From positions 1,364,001-1,428,000 of the forward strand of contig NZ_JUGF01000002.1 of NCBI RefSeq assembly GCF_000799165.1: DNA of 64,000 bases, in the 5' to 3' direction. Below the pieces are notes generated by a model. That model saw only the letters and a program-made list of their open reading frames with translations. It had not been told where the DNA came from and ran no database searches. The translations under genes were made by a program, and so were the position numbers. This document shows positions 1 to 9,717 of the stretch, piece by piece. Source of the DNA: Methylotenera versatilis 7 (GTDB lineage Bacteria > Pseudomonadota > Gammaproteobacteria > Burkholderiales > Methylophilaceae). Within the stretch, counting starts at the first letter, position 1. Each line of letters opens with the position of its first letter.

Positions 1-1
1 C

Positions 2-2254
2 ACCACCACATTTACGATTCAACGTTTATGGCTGATATTGGCAAGTAGCATGATTGTCATGTTCGCAGTGCTGCTTTATTACGGCCGCGAAATTTACCAT
101 CTGGCACCGCCTATTCCTGCTAGCGTGCAAACCAACGCAGGCGAAGTTCTTTATACGCGTGGCGACATCCAGAGCGGCCAGAATGTCTGGCAATCATTAG
201 GTGGCATGCAGCAAGGCTCAGTTTGGGGGCATGGCGGCTATTTAGCACCAGACTGGAGCGCTGATTGGTTGCATCGCGAAGCCGAGGCTTTGTTAACACT
301 AATTTCCGTGCGGGAAAATACACAAAGCAACGCTACCTTTGATTCACAAAAAGCGATTAATGAAGTGCTATTGCGGCAGGAGTTGCGCAAAAATACCTAT
401 AGTCCTGATAGCGAAATAATCACAGTAAGCCCCGAGCGTGCAAAGGCTGTTAGCCAAGTTGCTGAACATTATCGCGGCCTTTTTCAAGGTGATGATACGT
501 ATTTAGATTTACGGCGCGACTATGCATTTCCGCTTTATTCCACTATTAATGATGAAGATGCTCATGCGCTGAATGCGTTTTTCTTTTGGACCTCCTGGAG
601 CGCTGTCACCAATCGGCCTGATGATGATATAAGTTACACCAGCAATTGGCCGTATGACCCGCTGGTTGGTAATACACCAAGCGCAAGTGTGCTGATGTGG
701 AGTCTGGTTTCAATTTTACTTTTGCTGGCCGGTATTGGCGGCTTGGTTTGGTATTACGCGCGCCAATACGATGATTGGCGTAATGATTTAGAGCCAGAAA
801 CGGGTTTTGCAAAAACAGATAGTTTGGCGAATGTGATTGTTACACCGTCCATGCGTGCTACTGCCAAATATTTCTGGATTGTTACCTTATTATTTGCCGC
901 GCAAGTCGGACTGGGCATCATTACTGCGCATTACGCAGTCGAAGGCCAGGGACTTTATGGCCTGCCATTAGTCGATTATTTGCCTTATGTAGTTACTCGA
1001 ACTTGGCATACGCAATTGGCCGTACTTTGGATTGCAACCGCGTGGCTTGCGACAGGTTTGTATGTTGCGCCGTTATTATCAGGCCATGAACCTAAATTCC
1101 AGCGCTTTGGGGTGAATTTTCTCTTTATTAGTTTGCTGTTGATTGTGGTTGGTTCGTTTGCTGGGCAATGGCTTGCAGTGCATGGTTTTATTGATAGTCT
1201 CAAGGTTAACTTCTGGTTCGGGCATCAAGGTTATGAATATATTGATCTTGGACGTTTCTGGCAGATATATCTGTTTATTGGCCTTATGTTGTGGGTGCTA
1301 TTGGTCTTACGCGCGCTATGGCCAGCTTTACGCCAGCAATCTAGTAGCTCCTTGGTGTTTTTAGTCATCGTGTCAACGATATCCATTGGCCTGCTCTACG
1401 GAGCTGGCCTGATGTGGGGGCAGCATACACATATTAGTATCATGGAATATTGGCGCTGGTGGGTCGTGCATTTATGGGTAGAAGGGATATTTGAAGTTTT
1501 TGCGACAGCAATCATCTCTACACTGTTTGTGCGCATGGGAATACTACGTGAGAGTGTGGCGGCCATTATGGTGCTATTTGCCACCATTATCTTTCTTGGT
1601 GGCGGTGTATTGGGCACGTTCCATCACCTATATTGGAGCGGTACGCCGATTGGGGTGATGGCTTTAGGTGCAACCTTTTCTGCGCTGGAAGTCGTGCCCC
1701 TGATGGTAGTTGGGTTTGAAGCTTACAATCACGCGAAAATGGAGAAGCAGGCGCTCTGGCAAGAAGCTTATCATTGGCCATTCATGTTCTTCAGCGCAGT
1801 TTTAATATGGAATTTAATTGGGGCAGGACTCTTCGGTTTCTTGATTAATCCGCCAATTGCGCTGTACTACATGCAAGGCTTAACTACTACAGCCAATCAC
1901 GGTCACGCTGCACTGTTTGGTGTTTATGGAATGCTGGGCATCGGTTTAATGCTCTTTTGCATGCGCGGATTGACGGATGTAAAACAATGGAATCAGAAAT
2001 TGCTAAAAATCACATTCTGGTCATTGAATATTGGTCTGGCGATGATGACGTTCTTATCCTTGCTGCCCCAAGGTCTCTGGCAAACATATGCCAGCATTAA
2101 GCATCATTATGCTTATGCACGAACGGCAGAGTTTATGCATAGCAACGTGATGGAAGGCCTTGTTTGGGCACGAGTGCCTGGAGACATTGTATTTTCTGTG
2201 GGCGTGGCCACATTTGTGCTGTTCGTGTTTCAAGCCTTCAGGAGTAAAGCCTGA
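2..2254 (+). CDS. norB: Quinol-dependent nitric oxide reductase (qNOR), 5' end cut by window
   Basis: Reduces 2 NO to N2O in the cytoplasmic membrane with electrons from quinol, for denitrification or NO detoxification. The single-subunit type is recognised by an N-terminal helix, a roughly 200-residue periplasmic cytochrome-c-like region without a CxxCH haem motif, then about 12 membrane helices of the haem-copper oxidase fold. Conserved histidines are visible in TRTWHTQ (low-spin haem), WGQHTHIS, GTFHHLYW and NHGHAALF. The frame is open to the left edge with no start seen; TTG at 38 and ATG at 50 would both cut into the first helix, so the real start lies upstream. No other denitrification gene is nearby. 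The family is certain; the physiological role is inferred. Confidence 0.93.
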   Translation, partial: TTTFTIQRLWLILASSMIVMFAVLLYYGREIYHLAPPIPASVQTNAGEVLYTRGDIQSGQNVWQSLGGMQQGSVWGHGGYLAPDWSADWLHREAEALLTLISVRENTQSNATFDSQKAINEVLLRQELRKNTYSPDSEIITVSPERAKAVSQVAEHYRGLFQGDDTYLDLRRDYAFPLYSTINDEDAHALNAFFFWTSWSAVTNRPDDDISYTSNWPYDPLVGNTPSASVLMWSLVSILLLLAGIGGLVWYYARQYDDWRNDLEPETGFAKTDSLANVIVTPSMRATAKYFWIVTLLFAAQVGLGIITAHYAVEGQGLYGLPLVDYLPYVVTRTWHTQLAVLWIATAWLATGLYVAPLLSGHEPKFQRFGVNFLFISLLLIVVGSFAGQWLAVHGFIDSLKVNFWFGHQGYEYIDLGRFWQIYLFIGLMLWVLLVLRALWPALRQQSSSSLVFLVIVSTISIGLLYGAGLMWGQHTHISIMEYWRWWVVHLWVEGIFEVFATAIISTLFVRMGILRESVAAIMVLFATIIFLGGGVLGTFHHLYWSGTPIGVMALGATFSALEVVPLMVVGFEAYNHAKMEKQALWQEAYHWPFMFFSAVLIWNLIGAGLFGFLINPPIALYYMQGLTTTANHGHAALFGVYGMLGIGLMLFCMRGLTDVKQWNQKLLKITFWSLNIGLAMMTFLSLLPQGLWQTYASIKHHYAYARTAEFMHSNVMEGLVWARVPGDIVFSVGVATFVLFVFQAFRSKA

Positions 2255-2255
2255 C

Positions 2256-2299
2256 GAGTTTCAGATATCTCTGCTTGAGAGCAGAGGCATCTGAAACTC
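2256..2299 (+). terminator. Long hairpin just after norB
   Basis: An 11-bp perfect outer stem (GAGTTTCAGAT at 2256-2266 with ATCTGAAACTC at 2289-2299) continues into a second stem ATCTCTGCT/AGCAGAGGC with one mismatch and one wobble, closing on a 4-nt loop TGAG. It begins 2 nt after the norB stop. No T-run follows, so it may be a Rho-type 3' end or an mRNA-stabilising hairpin rather than a classical intrinsic terminator. Confidence 0.6.
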
Positions 2300-2406
2300 T
2301 ATGGAATAAGTATGTTTAAACCAGTTAACTGGCAACAAATTATAAGCTTGAGTCAATGCCTAATCGTTTAGGAAGACTAAAGTTGGGAAAATTATAGTTG
2401 GCAAAC

Positions 2407-3306
2407 CTATGTTCTTTTAGCTGAACTGGATAGTGAAAAATAAGCGGATATCCAGCCCAGCGCAGTTGAGATAATTAGAACAACTAAAATCTCAGCAAAC
2501 GATAAAAAGTGTAAGTTGAAATCGGATTGATAGCTGTTAGCGATGGCTTTTATCGTTTGATTAAAAAATAGTATCATCACCCACGTAATCATTAACGCTA
2601 ATGCGCCACCACCTAATCCATACAAACCACCAACATACAAAAATGGCCTGCGAATAAAGCTTTTGGTTGCACCGATAAGTCGGCTTAATTCTATCTCTGC
2701 GCTTTGGGTTAAAACCTGCATGCGGATGGTATTGCCAATCACGGCAATCAGCGCGAAGCCGAGTAGTCCAGCCAAAATAATTAAGATTTTTTTGCCTAAA
2801 AATAGCAGTGAGTTCAAGCGCTTAATCCATACACCATCCACTAAAACGGTTTCTACACCCTGTATTTTGCTTAATTCATTTTTAAGCGACTCAATAGAAG
2901 TTGCATCCAGCATCTTTGGTTCAACAAAAAATGCATCGGGCAGAGGATTGCCTTGTAAAGAATCCAGCAGTGATTTATTCGCATCGATTGCCGTCAACTG
3001 TTCAAGAGCGTCTTGTTTTGAGACAAATATTACATTTTGAATGGCTGGATTTTGTTTCAGTATTTTTTCAATGCCTGAAACAAGTGCTGTGTCATGCTTT
3101 TCCGTTAAAAATACACTGATCTGTGATTCACTCTTAACGCTACTCACCAAGCCATTTAGATTATCTAAAATAATATAAGCTACGCTAGGTAATGCAAGCG
3201 TGACGCCTATACTTAAGCAAATCAATAAAGTGCCAAGTCTGTTTTTTTGAAAGCGAGATAATACTAGCCGTAAAGCCTGCATATGGTGTATCAGCCAAGT
3301 TTTCAT
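2407..3306 (-). CDS. ftsX: Cell division protein FtsX
   Basis: Inner-membrane partner of FtsE in the ABC-transporter-like complex that couples the divisome to periplasmic murein hydrolases. The 299-residue protein has the FtsX plan: a basic cytoplasmic start, one helix around residues 25-47, a periplasmic domain of about 120 residues, and three more helices near 173-196, 222-246 and 270-292. The conserved cytoplasmic stretch IELSRLIGATKSFIRRPF precedes the third helix. Its ATG overlaps the end of ftsE by 4 bp (ATGA), indicating translational coupling. The length fits proteobacterial FtsX. Confidence 0.95.
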   Translation of the reverse strand: MKTWLIHHMQALRLVLSRFQKNRLGTLLICLSIGVTLALPSVAYIILDNLNGLVSSVKSESQISVFLTEKHDTALVSGIEKILKQNPAIQNVIFVSKQDALEQLTAIDANKSLLDSLQGNPLPDAFFVEPKMLDATSIESLKNELSKIQGVETVLVDGVWIKRLNSLLFLGKKILIILAGLLGFALIAVIGNTIRMQVLTQSAEIELSRLIGATKSFIRRPFLYVGGLYGLGGGALALMITWVMILFFNQTIKAIANSYQSDFNLHFLSFAEILVVLIISTALGWISAYFSLSSSAKRT

Positions 3307-4013
3307 ACAATCACCTCTGAATTGGTCGGATTGATTAGCTTGCCTTGATTCAGATGCAACACTTTATTTTCGTGATGTGTAATTTCATGGCCCGTTTGAT
3401 TGTCAGCATCGGTACGACCTAGCGCATCGTGTGTGGCAATAATGACGGTGACACCAACCTGTTGAAATGCTTTAAAGAGTGCCAGAATGTCCTCCGCATA
3501 GTTCTTATCCAAATTACCGGTTGGTTCATCTGCAATTAAAATAGAGGGCTTGCTTACTACAGCACGTGCAATCGCCAAGCGTTGTTGTTCGCCGCCGGAC
3601 AAGGTAATCGGCATGGATTTTTCACGGCCTAACAGGCCTACTTTATCTAGGGCTGCGCGAATACGTTTGGCGGCTTCTTGCCCGGTAATACCGTTAATAG
3701 CCAATGGCAGGGCGACATTTTGAAAGCAATTGCGGTCATAAAGCAATTTATGATCTTGAAATACCAAGCCAAATTTGCGGCGAATAAACGGCAAAGTTGC
3801 CTCTTTTAATTTACTGACGTTTTGATTGTTAATCAGCACCGTGCCATTAGTAGGGCGCTCAATCGCTGCCATCAATTTAAGTAAAGTGCTTTTGCCTGCG
3901 CCCGAATGGCCGGTGACATAAACAAGCTCGCCCTGTTCAATCGTAAAGCTCGCGTTACTAATGGCATCGATACTGCCTGGATAGCGTTTGGTGACGTTGT
4001 CAAAAACAATCAT
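3303..4013 (-). CDS. ftsE: Cell division ATP-binding protein FtsE
   Basis: ATPase of the FtsEX complex, on the cytoplasmic face of the inner membrane at the division site. The 236-residue ABC domain shows Walker A GHSGAGKST, signature LSGGEQQR, Walker B ILIADEPTGNLD and the switch histidine in IIATHD. The body is 220 residues as usual; the C-terminus carries a short extra tail. First gene of the ftsEX pair, overlapping ftsX by 4 bp and separated by about 150 bp from ftsY upstream on the same strand. The order ftsY-ftsE-ftsX is conserved in many proteobacteria. Confidence 0.96.
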   Translation of the reverse strand: MIVFDNVTKRYPGSIDAISNASFTIEQGELVYVTGHSGAGKSTLLKLMAAIERPTNGTVLINNQNVSKLKEATLPFIRRKFGLVFQDHKLLYDRNCFQNVALPLAINGITGQEAAKRIRAALDKVGLLGREKSMPITLSGGEQQRLAIARAVVSKPSILIADEPTGNLDKNYAEDILALFKAFQQVGVTVIIATHDALGRTDADNQTGHEITHHENKVLHLNQGKLINPTNSEVIV

Positions 4014-4109
4014 AAGGTCACTTGGGTAAAGGCTGGGTTGAAATATGTCATCAAAATATTATAGCGCTTAGTAAATGAAAAATTTTTAATCAAATTAAGC
4101 CAAATGTAC

Positions 4110-5165
4110 TTAATCAAACAGCGCATCCACAAATGCTTGTGCCTTAAATGGGCGTAAATCGTCTATTGCTTCGCCGATGCCAATAAAGCGCACTGGTATC
4201 GGTCTTGCTTCTGCAATCGCTGCAATCACGCCGCCTTTGGCAGAACCATCTAATTTGCTGAGTACCAAGCCCGTTATACCTAACGCGTCATCAAATGCTT
4301 TTACTTGGCTGACGGCGTTCTGGCCAGTGTTGGCATCTATCACCAACAATATCTCATGCGGCGCACCAGGATAGGCTTTATCAATGACGCGCTGCACTTT
4401 TTTAATTTCATCCATCAAGTGCATCTGCGTGGGCAAACGACCTGCCGTATCCGCGATCACGATATCGATTTTTTTTGCCATGGCAGAATTCACTGCATCA
4501 AAAATAACTGCCGCCGCATCACCGCCTTCTGATGCAATCACATGCACATTATTGCGCTGGCCCCATACCTGCAATTGCTCACGCGCAGCGGCTCTAAATG
4601 TATCGCCCGCTGCAATTAGAACGCTTTTGCCTTGCGATTGAAATTGTTTGGCTAATTTGCCGATAGTGGTGGTTTTTCCTGCGCCATTAACACCTGCCAG
4701 CATAATCACAAAAGGCGCATGAGTATTGGTTTGTAAAGGTATTTCTAATGGCGTTAATACCGCCAATAATTCTGCTTTTAATGCTTGTTTAAGTGCAGTC
4801 GTATCTTGCAGATTTTCACGTTTAACACGCTTTTTTAAATTGTCGAGTAATCGCTGGGTTGCTGCTACGCCAATGTCGGATGTCAAAAGAATCGTTTCTA
4901 ATTCCTCATAAGTATCGGCATCGATTTTCCCGCCACCAAAAAGACTATTGAGTTGACCACCAAGTTGTTGACGAGTTTTGGATAAACCTTGTTTGAGACG
5001 TTCAGTAAAGCTTAGTGCTGCTTTTTTAGGTTCCGTTTCTTTAGGCTCTGTGGCTGATACTGTTACGACAGGTACTGCTTCTGCTTGAACCTCTGTTTCG
5101 TTAACAGCGGTTTCTTTGTCAATGCTGTTATCTGGCTGGGATTTTTTCTTGAAAATATTAAACAT
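4110..5165 (-). CDS. ftsY: Signal recognition particle receptor FtsY
   Basis: SRP receptor GTPase that docks ribosome-nascent-chain-SRP complexes at the inner membrane. The start at 5165 (MFNIFKKK) gives 351 residues; an in-frame codon 30 bp upstream would add an untypical leader. Residues about 10-60 form the acidic, Glu/Thr-rich A domain, followed by the N domain and the G domain with GVNGAGKTTTIGKLA (G1), DTFRAAAREQL, DTAGR and SKLDGSAKGG. GIGEAIDDLRPF near the end is the conserved closing motif. It is divergent from the M16 peptidase pair, an arrangement common in betaproteobacteria. Confidence 0.96.
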   Translation of the reverse strand: MFNIFKKKSQPDNSIDKETAVNETEVQAEAVPVVTVSATEPKETEPKKAALSFTERLKQGLSKTRQQLGGQLNSLFGGGKIDADTYEELETILLTSDIGVAATQRLLDNLKKRVKRENLQDTTALKQALKAELLAVLTPLEIPLQTNTHAPFVIMLAGVNGAGKTTTIGKLAKQFQSQGKSVLIAAGDTFRAAAREQLQVWGQRNNVHVIASEGGDAAAVIFDAVNSAMAKKIDIVIADTAGRLPTQMHLMDEIKKVQRVIDKAYPGAPHEILLVIDANTGQNAVSQVKAFDDALGITGLVLSKLDGSAKGGVIAAIAEARPIPVRFIGIGEAIDDLRPFKAQAFVDALFD

Positions 5166-5318
5166 GGCTAACTTTAAATAACAATTAATAAGCATTTTAG
5201 TCGTAAAATCGTGAGCGTGCCATTAGTCGCTGGCAGGAACTAAATTTATTTAATCCGTGTCATTTAAGTTCTTATTTAATAAGTGCTTATCAATTTTTGA
5301 ATTTTAAGAAAGATTTTT

Positions 5319-6737
5319 GTGCGAACACATATCAAAAAAGCGAAGAAAAAGGCAAATTCGAGATTAATCTTACTATTATTGGCATTAAGTCCTTTGTTTG
5401 CACAAGCAGAGATACAAGAGTTTAAATTGCCAAACGGCATGAAAGTGATTGTGCAGGAAGACCATCGTGCGCCAGTGGTGGTGTCACAAGTATGGTATCG
5501 CGCAGGCAGTATAGATGAAGTAAATGGTAAGACGGGTGTGGCGCACGTGCTGGAACATATGATGTTCAAAGGTACAAAAAATGTACCGGCAGGCCAGTTT
5601 TCGCGCATTGTTGCAGCCGCAGGCGGCAAGGAAAACGCCTTTACCGGCACTGATTACACGTGTTATTTTCAGCAATTGGAAAAGTCGCATTTACCGCTTT
5701 CTTTAAAATTGGAATCGGATCGCATGGCGAATCTGGTGATTACCGATGCCGAATTTGCCAAAGAAATTAAAGTGGTGATGGAGGAGCGTCGCTGGCGTAC
5801 GGAAGATAAGCCGCAGTCAAAAGTAAATGAACAGTTTCAATCGACTACTTTTAAAGCACACCCATATGCCAGACCCATCGTGGGCTGGATGAATGATCTG
5901 GAAAATATGACTGCCGCAGATGCGCGCGAGTGGTACAACACTTGGTATGCACCGAATAACGCAACCCTAGTGGTAGTCGGTGATGTGAAAACACAAGAGG
6001 TATTAAAGCTGGCCAAACAATATTTTGGCGGATTAAAACCTAAAGTATTGCCCGCCAGAAAACCGCAAACAGAACCTGCACAAATTGGCGAACGCCGTGT
6101 GGTGGTGAAGGCCCCTGCCAAGTTGCCGTATCTGATGATGGGCTTCCATGTGCCTGCTTTACAAGATAAAGCAACGTTACAAGGAAAATCATCGACGCCA
6201 GAGCAGGCTTGGGAGCCTTATGCGCTGGATGTGTTGGCCGGTGTGTTAAGCGGTAATGATTCTGCTCGATTAAATCAAAAATTAGTACGCGAAAACTCAG
6301 TTGCTGTTGATGTTGGCGCTGGTTATGACAGCACTTCGCGTGGTCGCGAAGCGCTATTTGAATTGATTGGTACGCCAGCAGAAGGCAAAACAGTGGCAGA
6401 GCTGGAGGCCGCTTTAATCGCACAAATCGAGTTAATTAAAACCAATGGCGTGACACAGCAAGAACTTGATCGTGTGAAAGCTGCCGTGATTGCATCGGAT
6501 GTTTATCAGCGCGATTCGATGTTTTATCAGGCCATGCAAATCGGGCAACTTGAAACCATGGGCTACAGCTGGCGTTTGCTGAAAGAATATCCTGAGCAGC
6601 TTAAGGCGATTACATCTGAACAAATACAGGCAGTGGCAAAAAAATATCTGGTTAAAGATAACATGACCATTGCGACGCTAGACCCGCAGCCGATTGATCC
6701 GAATGCCAAGCCCGTCGGCAAACCACACATCCACTAA
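5319..6737 (+). CDS. M16 family zinc metallopeptidase, catalytic partner
   Basis: Secreted or periplasmic pitrilysin-family peptidase. GTG start with AAGAAAG upstream; residues 1-30 are a signal peptide (basic KKAKKK, hydrophobic core LILLLLAL, FAQA cleavage site). The inverted zinc motif HVLEH is at 76-80 with the distal glutamate E155 in VVMEERRWR. The C-terminal M16C domain carries the R/Y substrate-binding region. The next gene encodes a partner without the zinc motif, so the two probably form a heterodimer of active and inactive subunits as in other short bacterial M16 pairs. The substrate is unknown. Confidence 0.92.
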   Translation: MRTHIKKAKKKANSRLILLLLALSPLFAQAEIQEFKLPNGMKVIVQEDHRAPVVVSQVWYRAGSIDEVNGKTGVAHVLEHMMFKGTKNVPAGQFSRIVAAAGGKENAFTGTDYTCYFQQLEKSHLPLSLKLESDRMANLVITDAEFAKEIKVVMEERRWRTEDKPQSKVNEQFQSTTFKAHPYARPIVGWMNDLENMTAADAREWYNTWYAPNNATLVVVGDVKTQEVLKLAKQYFGGLKPKVLPARKPQTEPAQIGERRVVVKAPAKLPYLMMGFHVPALQDKATLQGKSSTPEQAWEPYALDVLAGVLSGNDSARLNQKLVRENSVAVDVGAGYDSTSRGREALFELIGTPAEGKTVAELEAALIAQIELIKTNGVTQQELDRVKAAVIASDVYQRDSMFYQAMQIGQLETMGYSWRLLKEYPEQLKAITSEQIQAVAKKYLVKDNMTIATLDPQPIDPNAKPVGKPHIH

Positions 6738-6740
6738 TGG

Positions 6741-6842
6741 AAAACTTAAACCGCGTCGCGATGCGTTGTTGCGCAATATCTTGTGTACCAAATGTACACG
6801 GCGATATTGCGCGCCTAGCTTCGCTTAGTGCTTTAAATTTTT
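6741..6842. repeat. Large nested palindrome (repeat element E1)
   Basis: Fills the gap between the two M16 genes. Outer arms AAAACTTAAA (6741-6750) and a near-complement at 6832-6841 enclose GCGCAATATC (6771-6780)/GATATTGCGC (6803-6812), then GTGTAC (6783-6788)/GTACAC (6794-6799). It resembles in size and GTAC-centred design the elements at 28752-28844 and 42482-42560, though sequence identity to them is low. It could fold into a roughly 100-nt hairpin in the M16 operon mRNA. Confidence 0.6.
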
Positions 6843-6874
6843 CAAATAAACAGAATCCATTTTAAGGTTTTAGC

Positions 6875-8173
6875 ATGAAAACAATGCAATATTTAATCGC
6901 TTTATTTATCACGCTTTTGGCATTTAATGCCAACGCCGCCGTTAAGATCAACCACTGGCAAACGACTTCAGGCAGTGACGTGTATTTTGTCGAGAATCAC
7001 GATTTGCCGATTATTGATATGAGCGTGAATTTTCCTGCGGGTAGTTCGCACGATACCAAAGCGACCTCTGGCGTTGCAGGTGTCACTAAATACATGATGA
7101 CGCTTGGTGCAGATGGTTTGAGTGAAGAGGCGATTACCAACCAGTTTGCGGATATTGGCGCTATTTTAGGTGGCGAGTTGGATTTAGACAGAGCGGCATT
7201 TAAGTTGCGCACATTAACCAGTGAGCAAGCCAAAGCATTGACTGTTTTTAATAAAATCTTGCATAAACCCGATTTTCCGCAAGCGATTTTAGAGCGTGAA
7301 AAAACGCGCATTATTGCCGGCTTGCAAGAAGCCGCAACCCGACCGGAAAGTATTTCAAACAAAGCGTTTATGCAGGCGTTATACGGCGCACATCCATACG
7401 GTTTGGATGAAAGTGGTGAAGTTGACACGATTACAGCCATGAGGCGTGAAGATTTAATCGCGTTTTATCAGCAATATTACACTGCAAAAAGCGCAACAAT
7501 CGCCTTGATAGGCGATATGACAGAAGCACAAGCGCGTGAGATCGCAGAAAACGTATCGAAAGGTTTACCACAAAGTGCAGCGGTAGCAAAAATTGCTGAG
7601 GTAACATTGCCAGAAGCCGCAAGCACACAGAATATTAACCATCCTGCTAGCCAATCGCACATTCTATTGGGCTATCCAGGTGTTAAACGTGGTGACGCAG
7701 ACTACTTTCCTTTATATGTGGGCAATTACATTTTAGGTGGCGGTGGATTTGTATCTCGCTTAACCGAAGAAGTGCGTGAAAAACGTGGCTTGGTTTACAG
7801 CGTTTATAGCTATTTTATGCCAATGGGCGAATTGGGTCCTTTTCAAATCGGCTTGCAAACCAAAAGAGAACAAGCAAGTGACGCGCTTAAAGTGGTGAAC
7901 GAAACTTTAGCCAAGTTTATGCAAAACGGCGTGACTGAGAAGGAGTTGAAAGCGGCTAAATCCAATATTACCGGCGGGTTTCCGATGCGAATCGACAGTA
8001 ATAGCAAAATTTTAGATTACTTAAGTGTGATTGGGTTTTACAAATTGCCATTGACGTATTTAGACGATTTTAATAAAGAAGTGGAAAAAGTAACCGCTGT
8101 ACAGATTAAAGATGCGTTTAATCGCCGTATCAAACCGGATCATTTTGTATCAGTGATTGTAGGCGGGCAGTAA
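6875..8173 (+). CDS. M16 family peptidase-like protein, non-catalytic partner
   Basis: 432-residue pitrilysin-fold protein with a signal peptide (residues 1-22, ending ANAA) and AAGG as ribosome binding site. At the position of the HxxEH motif it reads VAGVTKYMMTLG, so zinc ligands are missing. The C-terminal half keeps GGGGFVSRLTEEVREKRGLVYSVYSYF-type features: the glycine-rich loop, EVREKRGL and the Y/S-Y substrate-clamping residues. This is the usual pattern for the inactive subunit of two-gene M16 proteases, where it shapes the cavity of the catalytic partner encoded just upstream. Exact substrate unknown. Confidence 0.9.
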   Translation: MKTMQYLIALFITLLAFNANAAVKINHWQTTSGSDVYFVENHDLPIIDMSVNFPAGSSHDTKATSGVAGVTKYMMTLGADGLSEEAITNQFADIGAILGGELDLDRAAFKLRTLTSEQAKALTVFNKILHKPDFPQAILEREKTRIIAGLQEAATRPESISNKAFMQALYGAHPYGLDESGEVDTITAMRREDLIAFYQQYYTAKSATIALIGDMTEAQAREIAENVSKGLPQSAAVAKIAEVTLPEAASTQNINHPASQSHILLGYPGVKRGDADYFPLYVGNYILGGGGFVSRLTEEVREKRGLVYSVYSYFMPMGELGPFQIGLQTKREQASDALKVVNETLAKFMQNGVTEKELKAAKSNITGGFPMRIDSNSKILDYLSVIGFYKLPLTYLDDFNKEVEKVTAVQIKDAFNRRIKPDHFVSVIVGGQ

Positions 8174-8236
8174 AGCAAACACACCGCATCAAAACTTAAG
8201 CCATAAAATCAGGCCATAAAGCGGTAAAATAAGGTT

Positions 8237-8854
8237 TTGCCACGACGTACTTGTCTATACAAAACCTTGTCTAAATCTAAACTTAACAACAAATCCGGCA
8301 CTAAAACTGTCACCAATCAAATCCGCATCAATGCCGGTGTTTGGCGTAGCCGTTTACTGAAATTTCCTGATGCGGAAGGCTTGCGGCCTACGCCAGAGCG
8401 CGTCCGGCAAACCGTGTTTAATTGGCTAGGACAAGATTTAACCGGTAAAAACTGCCTGGATTTATTTGCAGGAACTGGCGCATTTGGATTTGAAGCATTG
8501 TCACGTAATGCCAAAAGTGTCCTGATGATAGAAAATGCGGCTATAGCGTTTAAATCGCTTTTGCAAAATCAAACATTATTAAATGCACAGAATTGCCAGA
8601 TACATCATTTGGATGCGTTGCAGTTTTTAAGTCAGAATACGCAAAAATTTGACATTATCTTTTGCGATCCACCATACAACAAAGATTGGTTTAGCAAGCT
8701 ACTCCCATTATTAAATCAGCACCTTGCTCCAGATGGCATTGTGTATGTTGAAGCTGAATTTGAAGTATTGGATACTGATGCTTGGCAAATTATCAAACAA
8801 AATAAAGCAGGCAACGTCTACTATCATTTGTTAAAATCGGTTTCAACTTCTTAA
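8237..8854 (+). CDS. rsmD: 16S rRNA (guanine966-N2)-methyltransferase RsmD
   Basis: SAM-dependent enzyme that methylates G966 of 16S rRNA. Diagnostic features are NQIRINAGVWRSRLL at the start of the domain, RPTPERVRQTVFNWL, the SAM loop LDLFAGTGAFGFEAL and the catalytic CDPPYN. No ATG is available: TTG at 8237 (AAGG at 8231-8234, rather close) or TTG at 8267 are the candidates, so the first 10 residues are uncertain. It lies after the M16 pair and before coaD; rsmD-coaD is a widespread neighbour pair. Confidence 0.93.
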   Translation: MPRRTCLYKTLSKSKLNNKSGTKTVTNQIRINAGVWRSRLLKFPDAEGLRPTPERVRQTVFNWLGQDLTGKNCLDLFAGTGAFGFEALSRNAKSVLMIENAAIAFKSLLQNQTLLNAQNCQIHHLDALQFLSQNTQKFDIIFCDPPYNKDWFSKLLPLLNQHLAPDGIVYVEAEFEVLDTDAWQIIKQNKAGNVYYHLLKSVSTS

Positions 8855-8880
8855 TATGTTGTATTGATTTAAGGCCATTC

Positions 8881-9372
8881 ATGAGTAAAAAACGTATTGC
8901 CGTCTATCCCGGTACATTTGATCCCATCACTTTAGGGCATGAAGATATTGTGCATCGTGCGGCTAATTTGTTTGATGAATTAATCGTGGCCGTTGCGGGC
9001 AGTACCAATAAAGGCACATTATTTACTCTGGAAGAGCGTGTCGCGCTTGCGCAAAGCGGCTTTAAAAAATCCAGCAATATTAGAGTAGTTGGCTTCAGTG
9101 GTTTGTTAATGCAGTTTGTGCAAGATCAAGGCGCGCAAATGGTGATTCGCGGTTTGCGTGCAGCCAGTGATTTTGAATATGAGTTTCAACTGGCAGGCAT
9201 GAATCGCAAGCTTTACCCGAAACTGGAAACCTTGTTCCTGACACCTGCCGAACAATATATGTTTGTATCTAGCAGCCTGGTACGCGAAGTCGCCAAACTG
9301 GGTGGTGATGTGCATCAGTTTGTATCATCCACGGTTGAAGATGCGATTATTCAAAAACTTAAACAAGCATAA
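8881..9372 (+). CDS. coaD: Phosphopantetheine adenylyltransferase CoaD
   Basis: Transfers AMP from ATP to 4'-phosphopantetheine, the penultimate step of coenzyme A synthesis. The 163-residue length matches the family. It has the nucleotidyltransferase signature YPGTFDPITLGHEDI (T/HxGH), VIRGLRAASDFEYE, and the closing SSSLVREVA equivalent to the ISSTxVR motif. ATG start 26 bp after the rsmD stop, with the ferredoxin gene 3 bp downstream, so the three are likely one transcript. Confidence 0.97.
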   Translation: MSKKRIAVYPGTFDPITLGHEDIVHRAANLFDELIVAVAGSTNKGTLFTLEERVALAQSGFKKSSNIRVVGFSGLLMQFVQDQGAQMVIRGLRAASDFEYEFQLAGMNRKLYPKLETLFLTPAEQYMFVSSSLVREVAKLGGDVHQFVSSTVEDAIIQKLKQA

Positions 9373-9633
<261 letters not shown>

Positions 9634-9717
9634 AATAAATTAATACAAGAATAAAACAATACAAAAAATAAAACTGTTTAAGAATAATAAATCTACAAAA
9701 CTCAAGGAGAGTTTGAA

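Noticed and set aside
2321-2332. Palindrome CCAGTTAACTGG between norB and ftsX
   Set aside because: A single 12-bp palindrome in a convergent gap with no known regulator pattern; chance is likely.
2663-3040. 125-codon open frame antisense to ftsX
   Set aside because: Lies wholly inside ftsX, whose membrane topology and family match are clear; the antisense product shows no recognisable features.
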